Assembly: GCF_002266855.1 (NCBI RefSeq)
Contig: NZ_NGJN01000006.1
Coordinates: 124,001-188,000 of the forward strand
From: Winogradskyella aurantia
GTDB lineage: Bacteria; Bacteroidota; Bacteroidia; Flavobacteriales; Flavobacteriaceae
Length of the DNA stretch: 64,000 nt
Direction: 5' to 3'
Positions 53,021 through 61,183 of this stretch are shown piece by piece. The notes below the pieces were generated by a model that ran no database searches, had not been told where the DNA came from, and worked only from the letters and a program-made list of their open reading frames with translations. Position numbers and translations under genes: made by a program. How positions within the stretch are numbered: position 1 is the first letter of the stretch; every line of letters starts with the position of its first letter.

Positions 53021-53467
53021 CTATTTTAAAAAGTTTATGGTTAGGGGGTAATTATAGAGTTTACCATCTCTGGCGGAAAGGCTTGCTTTCACAATAAGGG
53101 CCAATTCTATAATAAATGCAATAACTGCTAATGCTCCAAGTCCGCCACCTATGTAAAGAAGAGGTGATGGTTCTCCTACATTGATATGAAAGTTGTGGAA
53201 GCCATTGAAATCTATGACATCTAATCCTTTGAATAATTTAAATATAAAGAATGGTACGCTGATGGTGCCTATGATAATAGCATATAATAAAATGCTTATC
53301 TGAAAATTAATGGCTTGCTTACCGTGTTTATCAATAAATTCTGATTTTTCCTTATTAGCAGCCCACAATACGATTGGGCCTATAAAATTGCCAAATGGGA
53401 TTATAAATCTTGAAAATGTAGAAAGATGTATAAATGTGGCTAAATTTTTATGATGATTATTTACCAT
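53021..53467 (-). CDS. DUF4870 domain-containing membrane protein
   Basis: The 148-residue protein from MVNNHHKNLATFIHLSTF has the DUF4870 layout: an N-terminal helix with FGNFIGPIVLW, the conserved polar segment KSEFIDKHGKQAINFQIS, then two further helices and a short C-terminal tail. I chose ATG 53467 over 53479 because it matches the family start and leaves a more normal leader after the promoter at 53496-53527. It lies 66 bases before padR in the same direction, so it could be co-transcribed with that run. Function of DUF4870 is unknown. Confidence 0.85.
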   Translation of the reverse strand: MVNNHHKNLATFIHLSTFSRFIIPFGNFIGPIVLWAANKEKSEFIDKHGKQAINFQISILLYAIIIGTISVPFFIFKLFKGLDVIDFNGFHNFHINVGEPSPLLYIGGGLGALAVIAFIIELALIVKASLSARDGKLYNYPLTINFLK

Positions 53468-53495
53468 TTTAAAAAGCATATAATAGTTTCTTATG

Positions 53496-53527
53496 CAAAT
53501 ATATATCTAAAAGAAGGTATTATGCAA
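53496..53527 (-). promoter_or_regulatory. Bacteroidota-type promoter for the DUF4870 gene
   Basis: On the minus strand, TTG (53527-53525) and TATATTTG (53503-53496) are 21 bases apart. It may also drive the downstream PadR/PspC/GIN run. Confidence 0.6.
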
Positions 53528-53604
53528 AACATAGTACTAATATTTAACAAAATATTAACATTAGTGAACTTTAATAATTTCAGTTATTTTAGACTAAAAT
53601 ATCT

Positions 53605-54069
53605 ATGCTAATTATGAGAATAACCCCATTTAAGCTCAACCAATTCCTTATGCTCAAGCTTCCTGCAGCTTATTTTACGGGTGTGCGAACAACCTACCTC
53701 GATGCCACTAAATGTGAAGTTACCGTTAAACATAAGTGGATTAATCAAAACCCATTTAATTCAATGTTCTGGGCCGTGCAGGGAATGGCTGCAGAACTTG
53801 CTACGGGTGCCCTTGTGATGCAAAAAATAAAGGAGAGCGGAAAAAATATATCCATGCTCGTGTTAAACAATAATGCTAGCTTTATGAAAAAGGCTACCGG
53901 ACGCATCACTTTTACCTGCATCGAAGGATCTAAAATAGACGAAGCTATAGCTAAAGCAATAAATACAGACGAAGGCCAAACAGTTTGGTTGAGTGCTAAC
54001 GGAGTCAACGCTGATGGTATAGAGGTATGTTCCTTTAATTTTGAATGGACACTGAAAGTAAAACCCTGA
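53605..54069 (+). CDS. DUF4442 hotdog-fold protein (putative thioesterase)
   Basis: The 154-residue cytoplasmic protein matches DUF4442, a hotdog-fold family: LNQFLMLKLPAAYFTGVRTTYLDATKCEVTV, the NPFNSMFWAVQGMAAELATGALVMQ helix that runs through the fold, and a final strand GIEVCSFNFEWTLKVK. In related thioesterases an Asp/Glu on the central helix is catalytic; Glu70 (MAAE) is a candidate. The start may be the Met three codons downstream (MRITPF). It is followed 114 bases later by the AIM24 gene. The substrate, probably an acyl thioester, is inferred. Confidence 0.82.
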   Translation: MLIMRITPFKLNQFLMLKLPAAYFTGVRTTYLDATKCEVTVKHKWINQNPFNSMFWAVQGMAAELATGALVMQKIKESGKNISMLVLNNNASFMKKATGRITFTCIEGSKIDEAIAKAINTDEGQTVWLSANGVNADGIEVCSFNFEWTLKVKP

Positions 54070-54183
54070 TTTTGTTATTGTATATGGCGTTGAAGTACTG
54101 AATAAACAAGTGATTTTAAAGTTTTGTAACAAAATCAATTATAAATCAACAAATAGATAAACAAAGTCTAAAATAATAAAAGT

Positions 54184-55011
54184 ATGCAACGACTACCTGA
54201 TAACTCTGATAGACAGGCCCACGAGATAGATTATCGCATTTATGGCGAAGAAATGCAATTTGTGGAAATAGAACTAGACCCGGACGAAGGTGTTATTGCC
54301 GAGTCTGGAAGTTTTATGATGATGGATGATGGAGTTAAAATGGAAACGATTTTTGGTGATGGCTCGCAGAAGGACCAAGGTTTTTTAGGTAAGATTCTTG
54401 GTGCGGGAAAACGGATACTTACCGGTGAGAGTCTTTTTATGATAGCCTTTTATAATAACCTTTCAGGAAAACGTAATGTATCATTCGCTTCTCCTTACCC
54501 TGGTAAAATAATTCCAATTGACTTATCTGAATTTGGAGGAAAGTTTATCTGCCAAAAAGATGCTTTTTTGTGTGCGGCTAAGGGAGTGAGTGTTGGCATT
54601 GAATTTTCGAAACGTTTGGGAAGAGGTTTATTTGGTGGTGAAGGTTTTATCATGCAAAAATTAGAAGGTGACGGTATGGCGTTTGTACATGCCGGTGGTA
54701 CAATGGCTGAAAAGACATTACAACCTGGTGAGATTTTACGCGTCGATACAGGATGTATCGTAGGGTTTACCCAAACAATTGATTATGACATCGAATTTAT
54801 TGGTGGACTAAAAAACTCAATATTTGGGGGTGAAGGATTGTTTTTCGCTAAGCTTCAAGGACCAGGGAAAGTATATATACAGTCCTTGCCATTTAGCCGC
54901 TTGGCAGGTCGTGTTTTAGCTTCTGCACCGCGAGGTGGGGGCAAGGATAAGGGCGAGGGAAGTATTCTTGGAGGATTAGGTGATTTACTAGACGGTGACA
55001 ATAGGTTTTAA
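54184..55011 (+). CDS. AIM24/TIGR00266 family protein
   Basis: The 275-residue cytoplasmic protein shows the TIGR00266 pattern: [39 protein letters not shown], a Gly-rich [44 protein letters not shown] and the Gly-rich [28 protein letters not shown]. The fold is a triple beta-roll. Yeast AIM24 affects mitochondrial inner-membrane organisation; the bacterial role is unsettled. It follows the hotdog gene with a 114-base gap. The C-terminus is Gly/Asp-rich and probably flexible. Confidence 0.88.
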   Translation: MQRLPDNSDRQAHEIDYRIYGEEMQFVEIELDPDEGVIAESGSFMMMDDGVKMETIFGDGSQKDQGFLGKILGAGKRILTGESLFMIAFYNNLSGKRNVSFASPYPGKIIPIDLSEFGGKFICQKDAFLCAAKGVSVGIEFSKRLGRGLFGGEGFIMQKLEGDGMAFVHAGGTMAEKTLQPGEILRVDTGCIVGFTQTIDYDIEFIGGLKNSIFGGEGLFFAKLQGPGKVYIQSLPFSRLAGRVLASAPRGGGKDKGEGSILGGLGDLLDGDNRF

Positions 55012-55233
55012 TCAATCGAAGCGTTTTAACCTTTTTTAATAACGTAAATAATGAAGTCTACTATCAGGAATTGCTGGTATTTTGCAATCGTTTTGGCCCG
55101 AGATAAAAAACATTTAACATAAAAAGCTGTTAAAAACTTTCATTCAGTATCGATATTTTTCCTAATTTAGAGCATAAGCATTTGCCTATATAAAAATCTA
55201 CTTTTTTGTTCAATTAAAACCTATCAAGTAACT

Positions 55234-55431
55234 ATGGCCAGAGCAATGTATGAGTACACTAAGACCGTACTTAAGAAAGTAAGTTTTGATGTCTCCTTAT
55301 TTTGTAAGGAAGTAGAAAAAGCAGTGAGGCGCTTGTTGCCTCATGAACTGGAAGACTTAAGGGTTTTCATTCAATCCTTAATCAACCAGAACCCAGAATT
55401 GAATCAATGTTTAATTTATTTAAAAGCATAG
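55234..55431 (+). CDS. Small conserved cytoplasmic protein of unknown function
   Basis: The 65-residue protein begins MARAMYEYTKTVLKKVSFD and continues CKEVEKAVRRLLPHELEDLRVFI, ending LNQCLIYLKA. It is mainly helical and has no signal or membrane segment. I recall near-identical small proteins across flavobacteria, which suggests strong constraint. It stands alone: a 222-base gap lies upstream and a strong bidirectional terminator immediately follows, shared with oxyR. I cannot propose a function; a small nucleic-acid or protein-binding helix bundle would fit the charge pattern. Confidence 0.75.
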   Translation: MARAMYEYTKTVLKKVSFDVSLFCKEVEKAVRRLLPHELEDLRVFIQSLINQNPELNQCLIYLKA

Positions 55432-55462
55432 AAAAAAGCGACTTAATAGTCGCTTTTTTTAT
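55432..55462. terminator. Bidirectional hairpin terminator between the small gene and oxyR
   Basis: AAAAAAGCGACT (55432-55443) and AGTCGCTTTTTT (55448-55459) form a 12-bp stem with a TAAT loop. It serves the convergent small gene (+) and oxyR (-), whose stop codon at 55459-55461 overlaps the end of the stem and the T run. Confidence 0.9.
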
Positions 55463-56397
55463 TTTGGCAGAGGACTGATAATTTCAACGTTGCTAAAGGC
55501 GATAGCACCTCTAATGATTCCTGAAATTACATTATGTAAGGCATCTATAATCTGCATTTTTAATTCACTCTTATGAAATATAATGCTTACTTCACGGGCC
55601 GGTGATGGTTCTGAGAAATGCCTTAAGTTTGAACTCAGTGTATCAGTTACATCTAAGGTGTGTAAATACGGTAGGAGCGTCATGCCTAGGCCTTCATTGG
55701 ATAATTTTATGAGTGTCTCTATACTTCCACTTTCTAATTGAAAATTATCATCAATATGGTCCTTAAAGCTTTTGCAAAGGTTAATAACACCATCTCTAAA
55801 ACAGTGACCATCTTCAAGTAGTAGCATATCATCTATGTCTAGGTCTGACACTTCAATTGTTTTCTTATCCCTTAATCTATGGTTATTGGGTATATATGCT
55901 ACAAAAGGCTCATAATACAAAACACGCTCTTTTATGTTATCACTTTCTAAGGGTGTGGCCACAATGGCAGCATCTAAATGTCCGTCGTTAATTCGTGTTA
56001 AAATCTCTTCAGTGGTTAATTCTTCTATCTTTAACTTCACTTTTGGATATTTCTTTATGAAGTTTTTCAGAAACATAGGCAGAAGGGTTGGCATTATGGT
56101 CGGTAGAATGCCAAGTCTGAATTCACCTCCAATAAATCCTTTTTGTTGATCCACAATATCCTGTATACGGTCCGCTTCATTAACTATATTTCTAGCCTGG
56201 AAGACAATTTTTCTGCCGACATCGGTAAGTTCAATAGGCTTTTTACCACGATCAAAAATCACCACATCCAATTCGTCTTCCAATTTTTGTATTTGGGTGC
56301 TTAAGGTGGGTTGTGTGACAAAGCACTTTTCCGCAGCTTTAGTGAAGTTTTTGTGTTCTGCTATAGCTAAAGCATATTTTAACTGTGTAATGGTCAT
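55459..56397 (-). CDS. oxyR: Hydrogen-peroxide-sensing LysR regulator OxyR
   Basis: OxyR activates peroxide-defence genes when H2O2 forms a disulfide between two cysteines. The 312-residue protein has the LysR helix-turn-helix (MTITQLKYALAIAEHKNFTKAA.., PTLSTQIQKLEDEL). In the sensor domain Cys199 (DGHCFRDG) and Cys208 (INLC) fall at the same numbers and spacing as in E. coli OxyR. The FKxGPLxxG-type effector-domain features (GEFRLGILPTIMPTLLP) are also typical. It diverges from dps across 98 bases that hold a repeated ACTATTCAT. Dps is a classic OxyR target, which supports the name. Confidence 0.92.
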   Translation of the reverse strand: MTITQLKYALAIAEHKNFTKAAEKCFVTQPTLSTQIQKLEDELDVVIFDRGKKPIELTDVGRKIVFQARNIVNEADRIQDIVDQQKGFIGGEFRLGILPTIMPTLLPMFLKNFIKKYPKVKLKIEELTTEEILTRINDGHLDAAIVATPLESDNIKERVLYYEPFVAYIPNNHRLRDKKTIEVSDLDIDDMLLLEDGHCFRDGVINLCKSFKDHIDDNFQLESGSIETLIKLSNEGLGMTLLPYLHTLDVTDTLSSNLRHFSEPSPAREVSIIFHKSELKMQIIDALHNVISGIIRGAIAFSNVEIISPLPK

Positions 56398-56495
56398 TAC
56401 TATTCATTTAAGTTATAAAAGTATAAAAACTATTCATAAAATCTATAGGAAAGCAAATTTTATTACTTCGTACCTTTACAGACAAATTAAATGTT
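56398..56495. promoter_or_regulatory. oxyR-dps divergent control region
   Basis: The 98-base region contains ACTATTCAT twice in direct orientation (56399-56407 and 56429-56437), 30 bases apart, which equals about three DNA turns. A CTATAG palindrome follows at 56443-56448, and TACCTTTA (56471-56478, one mismatch to TAnnTTTG) is a possible dps -7 element. Repeats at helical phase upstream of a -7 fit binding by a LysR tetramer; direct proof is lacking. Confidence 0.5.
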
Positions 56496-56975
56496 ATGAC
56501 TTTAAATAGTATAGGTTTAGATACCGGGAAAACACAAAAACTAGCGGCGGATTTGAATATTCTTTTAGCGAATTTTCAATTGTATTATCAGAATTTAAGG
56601 GGTATTCATTGGAATATCAAAGGAAAAACCTTTTTTGATTTACATACCAAATTTGAAGAGCTTTACACTGATGCCAATGTAAAGGTGGATGAGATAGCCG
56701 AAAGAATTTTAACTTTAGGAGCAACACCCTTGCACACGTTTGATGACTATACAAAAGCAGGCAAAGTTCCAGTTGGTAAAAATATTTCAAAAGATGAAAA
56801 TGCGGTACATTTAATTATTGACTCTCTCGCAGAACTTTTAATGATTGAGCGGCAAATTCTAAAATCATCTGACGAAGTAAATGATGAGGGTACTAATTCT
56901 ATGATGAGTGATTTTATTACCGAGCAGGAAAAAACGGTTTGGATGATGAAAGCTTGGCTTGGGGAGACTGTTTAA
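56496..56975 (+). CDS. dps: Dps family DNA-protection/ferritin-like protein
   Basis: Dps stores iron by oxidising Fe(II) with H2O2 and can coat DNA. The 159-residue protein has the intersubunit ferroxidase set at the canonical spacing: His38 (GIHWNIKG), His50, Glu54 (HTKFEELY), Asp65 and Glu69 (VDEIAERIL). In E. coli numbering these are 51, 63, 67, 78 and 82. The N-terminus is short with few Lys, so DNA binding may be weak. It faces oxyR and is followed by a 13-bp-stem terminator, making it a single-gene unit that is probably peroxide-induced. Confidence 0.93.
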   Translation: MTLNSIGLDTGKTQKLAADLNILLANFQLYYQNLRGIHWNIKGKTFFDLHTKFEELYTDANVKVDEIAERILTLGATPLHTFDDYTKAGKVPVGKNISKDENAVHLIIDSLAELLMIERQILKSSDEVNDEGTNSMMSDFITEQEKTVWMMKAWLGETV

Positions 56976-56991
56976 GCTAACTTTACAGCAT

Positions 56992-57022
56992 AAAAAAAGC
57001 CAGCAACGAGCTGGCTTTTTTT
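56992..57022. terminator. Strong bidirectional terminator between dps and the DUF2141 gene
   Basis: AAAAAAAGCCAGC (56992-57004) and GCTGGCTTTTTTT (57010-57022) form a 13-bp perfect stem with an AACGA loop, between two convergent genes. Confidence 0.92.
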
Positions 57023-57030
57023 AGGATTTA

Positions 57031-57447
57031 TTAAAACCTCAGATTCAGTTCCAGGTCTTTATCCGCAACGATGAACTTAGCGTCTTCGTATTGTGGTGGA
57101 CCAAATGCCATGACATTGTTAGAAGTTCCATAACTTTCTAAAGGCATGCCGTTTTCCCTAAAGTCCATACGACCGTTTTCATTAGCGTCGTGCATTCCTA
57201 AAATAGCGTATTCTCCAGGTTTGACGTTTGTAAAGGTTATGACTGCTTTTCCATCCTTAATTTCAGATGAGGCATTCATAATTCCTCCGCCCTTCATAAA
57301 TGTTTCTGAGGTATGTAATGAGAAGGAGGCCTTTCCTTTATCACTTGTAATGTTGTCTACTGTAACCGTTATGGTAATGCCCTTATCTTGTGCAAATCCA
57401 AAAGCTAAAGAACATACGAAGGCGATGGTTAATATTACATTTTTCAT
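57031..57447 (-). CDS. DUF2141 domain-containing exported protein
   Basis: The 138-residue protein has a signal peptide (about 1-19, ending FGFAQ) and the DUF2141 pattern: ITVTVDNITSDKGKASFSLHTSETFM, VITFTNVKPGEYAILGMHDANENGRMDF and GMPLESYGTSNNVMAFGPPQYEDAKF. The Asp-x-Asn-x-Asn-Gly-x-x-Asp segment (HDANENGRMDF) looks like a calcium-binding loop. The fold is probably a small beta-sandwich in the periplasm or on the cell surface. It is a single gene, ended by the terminator at 56992-57022. Its role is unknown. Confidence 0.85.
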   Translation of the reverse strand: MKNVILTIAFVCSLAFGFAQDKGITITVTVDNITSDKGKASFSLHTSETFMKGGGIMNASSEIKDGKAVITFTNVKPGEYAILGMHDANENGRMDFRENGMPLESYGTSNNVMAFGPPQYEDAKFIVADKDLELNLRF

Positions 57448-57576
57448 AGTATAAGAATTTTAATGGTTAATTGATTTTGATGATTCAAATATCTAATAAC
57501 ATTCACATTTCTTGTAATTCTTTTTACTCAATTGTTATTTTGGAAGGATGAATTGTAATATTATATGTTATCGCAG

Positions 57577-58908
57577 TTAGATAAGTCCTCTGGCTTTTAT
57601 TTCCAGATACTTATTGATGGTGTTTATAGTTAAATCCTCAGGTGCGGTTAAGATAGATTGGATACCATACCTTTGAAGTTCGTTAATAATGAGTTTCTTC
57701 TCGTACATAAACTTCTCTGCTATGGTCTTTTGAAAAATATCAAATGTATTTTCGGCTTTTATGTGCGTTAGTTTATGCAATTCCGTGTTTTCAAAAAAGA
57801 TAACAACCAATAAATGATTTTTTGCTATAGCCTGCAAGTACGGAAGTTGTCTATGCAAGGCATCTAATGTTTCAAAATTGGTATAAAGTAGGAGTAAACT
57901 TCTGTGCGTGATATTGCGTTTTACATCAATATAAAGGCGTGAAAAATCTGATTCTGAGAAATCCGTATTTACATTATATAGCGTCTCAAGAATTTTATGC
58001 ATTTGTGATGGTCGTCTCTCAGCCACAACCTTATTTTCCACCTTTTTCGAAAAAGTAAACATACCGGCTTTATCCTGTTTTTTGAGGGCGACATTACTTA
58101 TAACTAAGGTGGCATTAATAGCATAGTCCAATAAGCTTAAACCATCAAAGGGCATCTTCATAGCCCTTCCCTTGTCAATAACGCTATATATCGGTTGGGA
58201 GCGCTCATCTTGAAATTGATTCACCATTAATTGGTTGCGCTTAGCTGTAGCTTTCCAGTTGATATTTCTTATGTCGTCACCCGTTACGTAATCCTTGATT
58301 TGCTCAAATTCCATGGTATGACCAATACGTCTTATTTTCTTGAGCCCATATTCTAAGAGTTTATTGGAAAAAGCCATTAGCATGTACTTTCGCAATTGAA
58401 GAAATGATGGATAGTTAGGTACCATGGCATCTTTTCCAAATTGAAAGCGTCTTGTAACTAAACCAATGGGAGAACTGGCATAAACATTTAGGTTGCCAAA
58501 ATAGTACTCCCCGCGTTCTAAGGGCCTTAGGGTATAGGTTATTTTTTTACTATCACTTTTTTCTAAAAGGGTCTTTATTTCAAAATCACGTTTTTGGTAT
58601 TGAAAGGGCAATTCATCTATCAATACGAGTTTGGTTTTGTAATTGTACTTGTTTCTTAGGCTTATTTCAATAGTATTATCGTCACCATTACTCAATTTTT
58701 CTGGAAGAATACGAACCGCTTCAATACCTTTTTGTTTAAACAACAACATAAGGTCGACTAAAGTTAGAGCCACAAGGATGAAAAATAAAACAGTGATAAT
58801 ATTAAATAAGCCGGGATAGATATAGGCAAGAATAAATAGGCCTACTAAAAATATAGCTAACCTAAAAAACCTGAAGTTTAGATATGTCTGTTTTAATAGT
58901 CGTTTCAC
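57577..58908 (-). CDS. DUF58 domain-containing protein
   Basis: The 443-residue protein has two membrane helices near its N-terminus (about 16-30 and 35-55), a beta-rich region and then the DUF58 signature FEQIKDYVTGDDIRNINWKATAKRNQLMVNQFQ (landmarks at about residues 200-232). This leads into a vWA-like domain (VIDKGRAM.., LLDYAINATLVISNVAL, LLLYTNFETLDAL). DUF58 proteins nearly always pair with MoxR ATPases, as here: its start overlaps the moxR-type stop by one base. It is the last gene of the cluster and probably a client or partner of the ATPase at the membrane. Confidence 0.9.
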   Translation of the reverse strand: MKRLLKQTYLNFRFFRLAIFLVGLFILAYIYPGLFNIITVLFFILVALTLVDLMLLFKQKGIEAVRILPEKLSNGDDNTIEISLRNKYNYKTKLVLIDELPFQYQKRDFEIKTLLEKSDSKKITYTLRPLERGEYYFGNLNVYASSPIGLVTRRFQFGKDAMVPNYPSFLQLRKYMLMAFSNKLLEYGLKKIRRIGHTMEFEQIKDYVTGDDIRNINWKATAKRNQLMVNQFQDERSQPIYSVIDKGRAMKMPFDGLSLLDYAINATLVISNVALKKQDKAGMFTFSKKVENKVVAERRPSQMHKILETLYNVNTDFSESDFSRLYIDVKRNITHRSLLLLYTNFETLDALHRQLPYLQAIAKNHLLVVIFFENTELHKLTHIKAENTFDIFQKTIAEKFMYEKKLIINELQRYGIQSILTAPEDLTINTINKYLEIKARGLI

Positions 58909-59978
58909 TATCTAGGAATCTCGATGGTTTCAAGAATTTGATCTATAACTTTATCCACAGTAAACGCTTCCATTTCCCGCTCCGGCGTGAGCATTAAACG
59001 ATGTTTTAAAACCGCTTTTGTACAGCGCTTAATATCATCAGGCGTTACAAAGTCCCGTCCATGTATTGCAGCATTTGCCTTTGCCGCATTTAAAATGGCA
59101 ATAGAAGCCCTGGGAGAGGCACCTAAATATAAATTGGCATTGTTTCTGGTGTTATGTACGATGGATGCGATGTAATTAATAAGGTTATCTTCTACTATAA
59201 TTTGTTTTATCAAGTCCTGATATTTCTTTATATCTACTGCCGATAAAATAGATGTTATGGCATTAAAGTCCATGAAGTCCAGCCTTTGGTGGTTGTCAAT
59301 CAAAATCTGAACTTCATCTTCCAATGACGGATAATCTACGTTGATCTTAAATAAAAAGCGGTCTAATTGGGCTTCAGGTAGACGATAAGTTCCTTCCTGC
59401 TCTATTGGGTTTTGGGTAGCAAATACTAAGAAGGGAGGTGCCATTTCGTAGCGCTGACCGTCCATTGTGATTTGACGCTCTGCCATGACCTCAAACAAAG
59501 CGGCCTGAGTCTTTGCCGGTGCACGGTTGATTTCATCAATTAATACAATATTAGAGAAAATAGGTCCTTTTTTATACTCAAAATCGTTTGTTTTGACGTT
59601 GAATATGGAGGTGCCTAGAATATCACTGGGCATTAAATCTGGTGTAAATTGTATTCTACTAAAATCAACATCCAAGGTTTTTGCCAGCAGTTTTGCAGTT
59701 ACCGTTTTGGCCACACCAGGAACACCTTCAATAAGGGAATGCCCATTCGTTAGTATCGAAATAATTAAAAGTTCAATCATTTCGTTTTGACCTACTATTA
59801 TTTTGGCAATTTCCTTTTTGATTTGCTCTACGCTTTCTTGCAAGGGCTTAAGGTCTATCCGATTTTCAAAATCCGTACTGGGGATGTTTGAAGTTTCAGT
59901 GCCACTATTGTTTTCAGGACTGTTACTTGTATTAGAATCATGTCGTTGTTCCGAGGACTTTTCGTTTTGTTCTTCCAT
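58908..59978 (-). CDS. MoxR family AAA+ ATPase
   Basis: The 356-residue ATPase has an N-terminal low-complexity Ser/Asn/Glu stretch (about 1-40) not seen in short MoxR proteins. The AAA+ core follows: Walker A GVPGVAKT in HSLIEGVPGVAKTVTAKLLA (about 96-113), Walker B ILIDEINRAPAKTQAAL (about 148-162), FATQNPIEQEGTYRLPEAQLDRF (sensor 1 and arginine-finger region) and a C-terminal lid with GASPRASIAILNAAKA. MoxR enzymes act as chaperones that assemble or activate complexes bearing vWA domains. It overlaps neighbours on both sides by one base (DUF58 downstream, DUF4350 upstream). Confidence 0.93.
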   Translation of the reverse strand: MEEQNEKSSEQRHDSNTSNSPENNSGTETSNIPSTDFENRIDLKPLQESVEQIKKEIAKIIVGQNEMIELLIISILTNGHSLIEGVPGVAKTVTAKLLAKTLDVDFSRIQFTPDLMPSDILGTSIFNVKTNDFEYKKGPIFSNIVLIDEINRAPAKTQAALFEVMAERQITMDGQRYEMAPPFLVFATQNPIEQEGTYRLPEAQLDRFLFKINVDYPSLEDEVQILIDNHQRLDFMDFNAITSILSAVDIKKYQDLIKQIIVEDNLINYIASIVHNTRNNANLYLGASPRASIAILNAAKANAAIHGRDFVTPDDIKRCTKAVLKHRLMLTPEREMEAFTVDKVIDQILETIEIPR

Positions 59979-61183
59979 TATAGCTTATTATTTGTAAACT
60001 GTTCTATTTTTTTGTTTAGCTCAATGAGCTCTTTTTCTGTATGCTTATTTTTTGATTTTAAATACAGGAGGTAATCCACCAATGCTTTGGAATCCTCTTT
60101 GGTATTGCCAGATTTAATGGCGAGTTTTTCAATAAAAATTGGGTTGAGTTGTGCCGTATTTAAATAATAATTTGTTCTTATGAATTCGAGAAAATATTGA
60201 ATCTTCTTTTCAATAATATTGGTAAAATCACCATATTGATAATAGAGCTCTCCAATGGTTCTCGTAAAATCTACTGTAGCATTTTCAAGTTTATTAATTA
60301 CGGGAATAATACGTTGTGTCCGTTTTCCTTTAAAAATCACAAATAGAATTAATCCAAACATACTGATATAAAAAGCCCATTTAAGTGCTGGATTTTGCAG
60401 GATGTACCTCAAAGGGCTAGTTATCACTTTTCTTCCGCTTTTGTAATTATTGTCCCAAACGATTTGTTGTTTTGGTAAGAAAGACAATACCGCGGCCGCA
60501 TAAGCTTCCTTGCCATTTAAAAGGTGATAATTAGTGAAGGCAAACGGATTGGTATGTAGAATGAATTCACCACCTTTATCACCATAGGTAACTTTAATCA
60601 AATTAGGACTAGTAGTTTTAAGTTCATCCTCGTTGGTCGTTGTAATTGTTCCTAAAATTGTGGTATTTAACGTATCAACAGACACAAAATGACTGTTTTC
60701 GATGACATCTTCAAAAATTCGGTTATTCGCCTTAAGGTTTGGACTCGTAAATTTATGTTCTGAAGGCGCTTTAAACAGATTCGCATATTGCTGTTCTACA
60801 CTTATATTTAAGGAGTCTAATGCATTCCCGAAGAAATAGGTACTACTTAAAAATACGGTATTCCCTTTGTCAACAAAATTCAATAAGGCTTCAGATTCTT
60901 CAGTATCAAAATAAATACGATTATTAATAAAGACTATTGTTTTTTTAGTTAAGGTATCAGCTCTTTTAAGATACTCGTAGATATTTTGGTCCGATACCAG
61001 AACGTCACCTGAAGAGAAGTTTTCCAATTCATTGTAAAGCACATAGCAGCCCAGGGGTATTTTATCGGCAGCAGAGTAGGAATCTCTCCAGTTTAAAGCC
61101 TTAGGTTTCGTAATCTCTGCTATCATCATCAACACAATCACAACACCAATGCTGTAAAGAGCTATTTTTGAGCGCTTATCCAT
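59978..61183 (-). CDS. DUF4350 domain-containing membrane protein
   Basis: The 401-residue protein has an N-terminal membrane helix (about 6-22). A periplasmic DUF4350 domain (about 30-260) follows, with WRDSYSAADKIPLGCYVLYNEL, an ADTLTKKTIVFINNRIYFDTEESEALLNFV strand-helix and the FLSSTYFFG loop. A second helix lies at about 268-287 and a cytoplasmic helical tail follows. The domain is thought to resemble a class I glutamine-amidotransferase-like (ThuA) fold without a clear nucleophile. It overlaps the DUF4129 gene by 8 bases and the MoxR gene by one base, so production of all is linked. Confidence 0.88.
   Translation of the reverse strand: MDKRSKIALYSIGVVIVLMMIAEITKPKALNWRDSYSAADKIPLGCYVLYNELENFSSGDVLVSDQNIYEYLKRADTLTKKTIVFINNRIYFDTEESEALLNFVDKGNTVFLSSTYFFGNALDSLNISVEQQYANLFKAPSEHKFTSPNLKANNRIFEDVIENSHFVSVDTLNTTILGTITTTNEDELKTTSPNLIKVTYGDKGGEFILHTNPFAFTNYHLLNGKEAYAAAVLSFLPKQQIVWDNNYKSGRKVITSPLRYILQNPALKWAFYISMFGLILFVIFKGKRTQRIIPVINKLENATVDFTRTIGELYYQYGDFTNIIEKKIQYFLEFIRTNYYLNTAQLNPIFIEKLAIKSGNTKEDSKALVDYLLYLKSKNKHTEKELIELNKKIEQFTNNKL

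Noticed and set aside
55012..55233. AT-rich 222-base gap as a possible replication origin
   Set aside because: No cluster of DnaA boxes (TTATCCACA-like) and no origin-type neighbouring genes.
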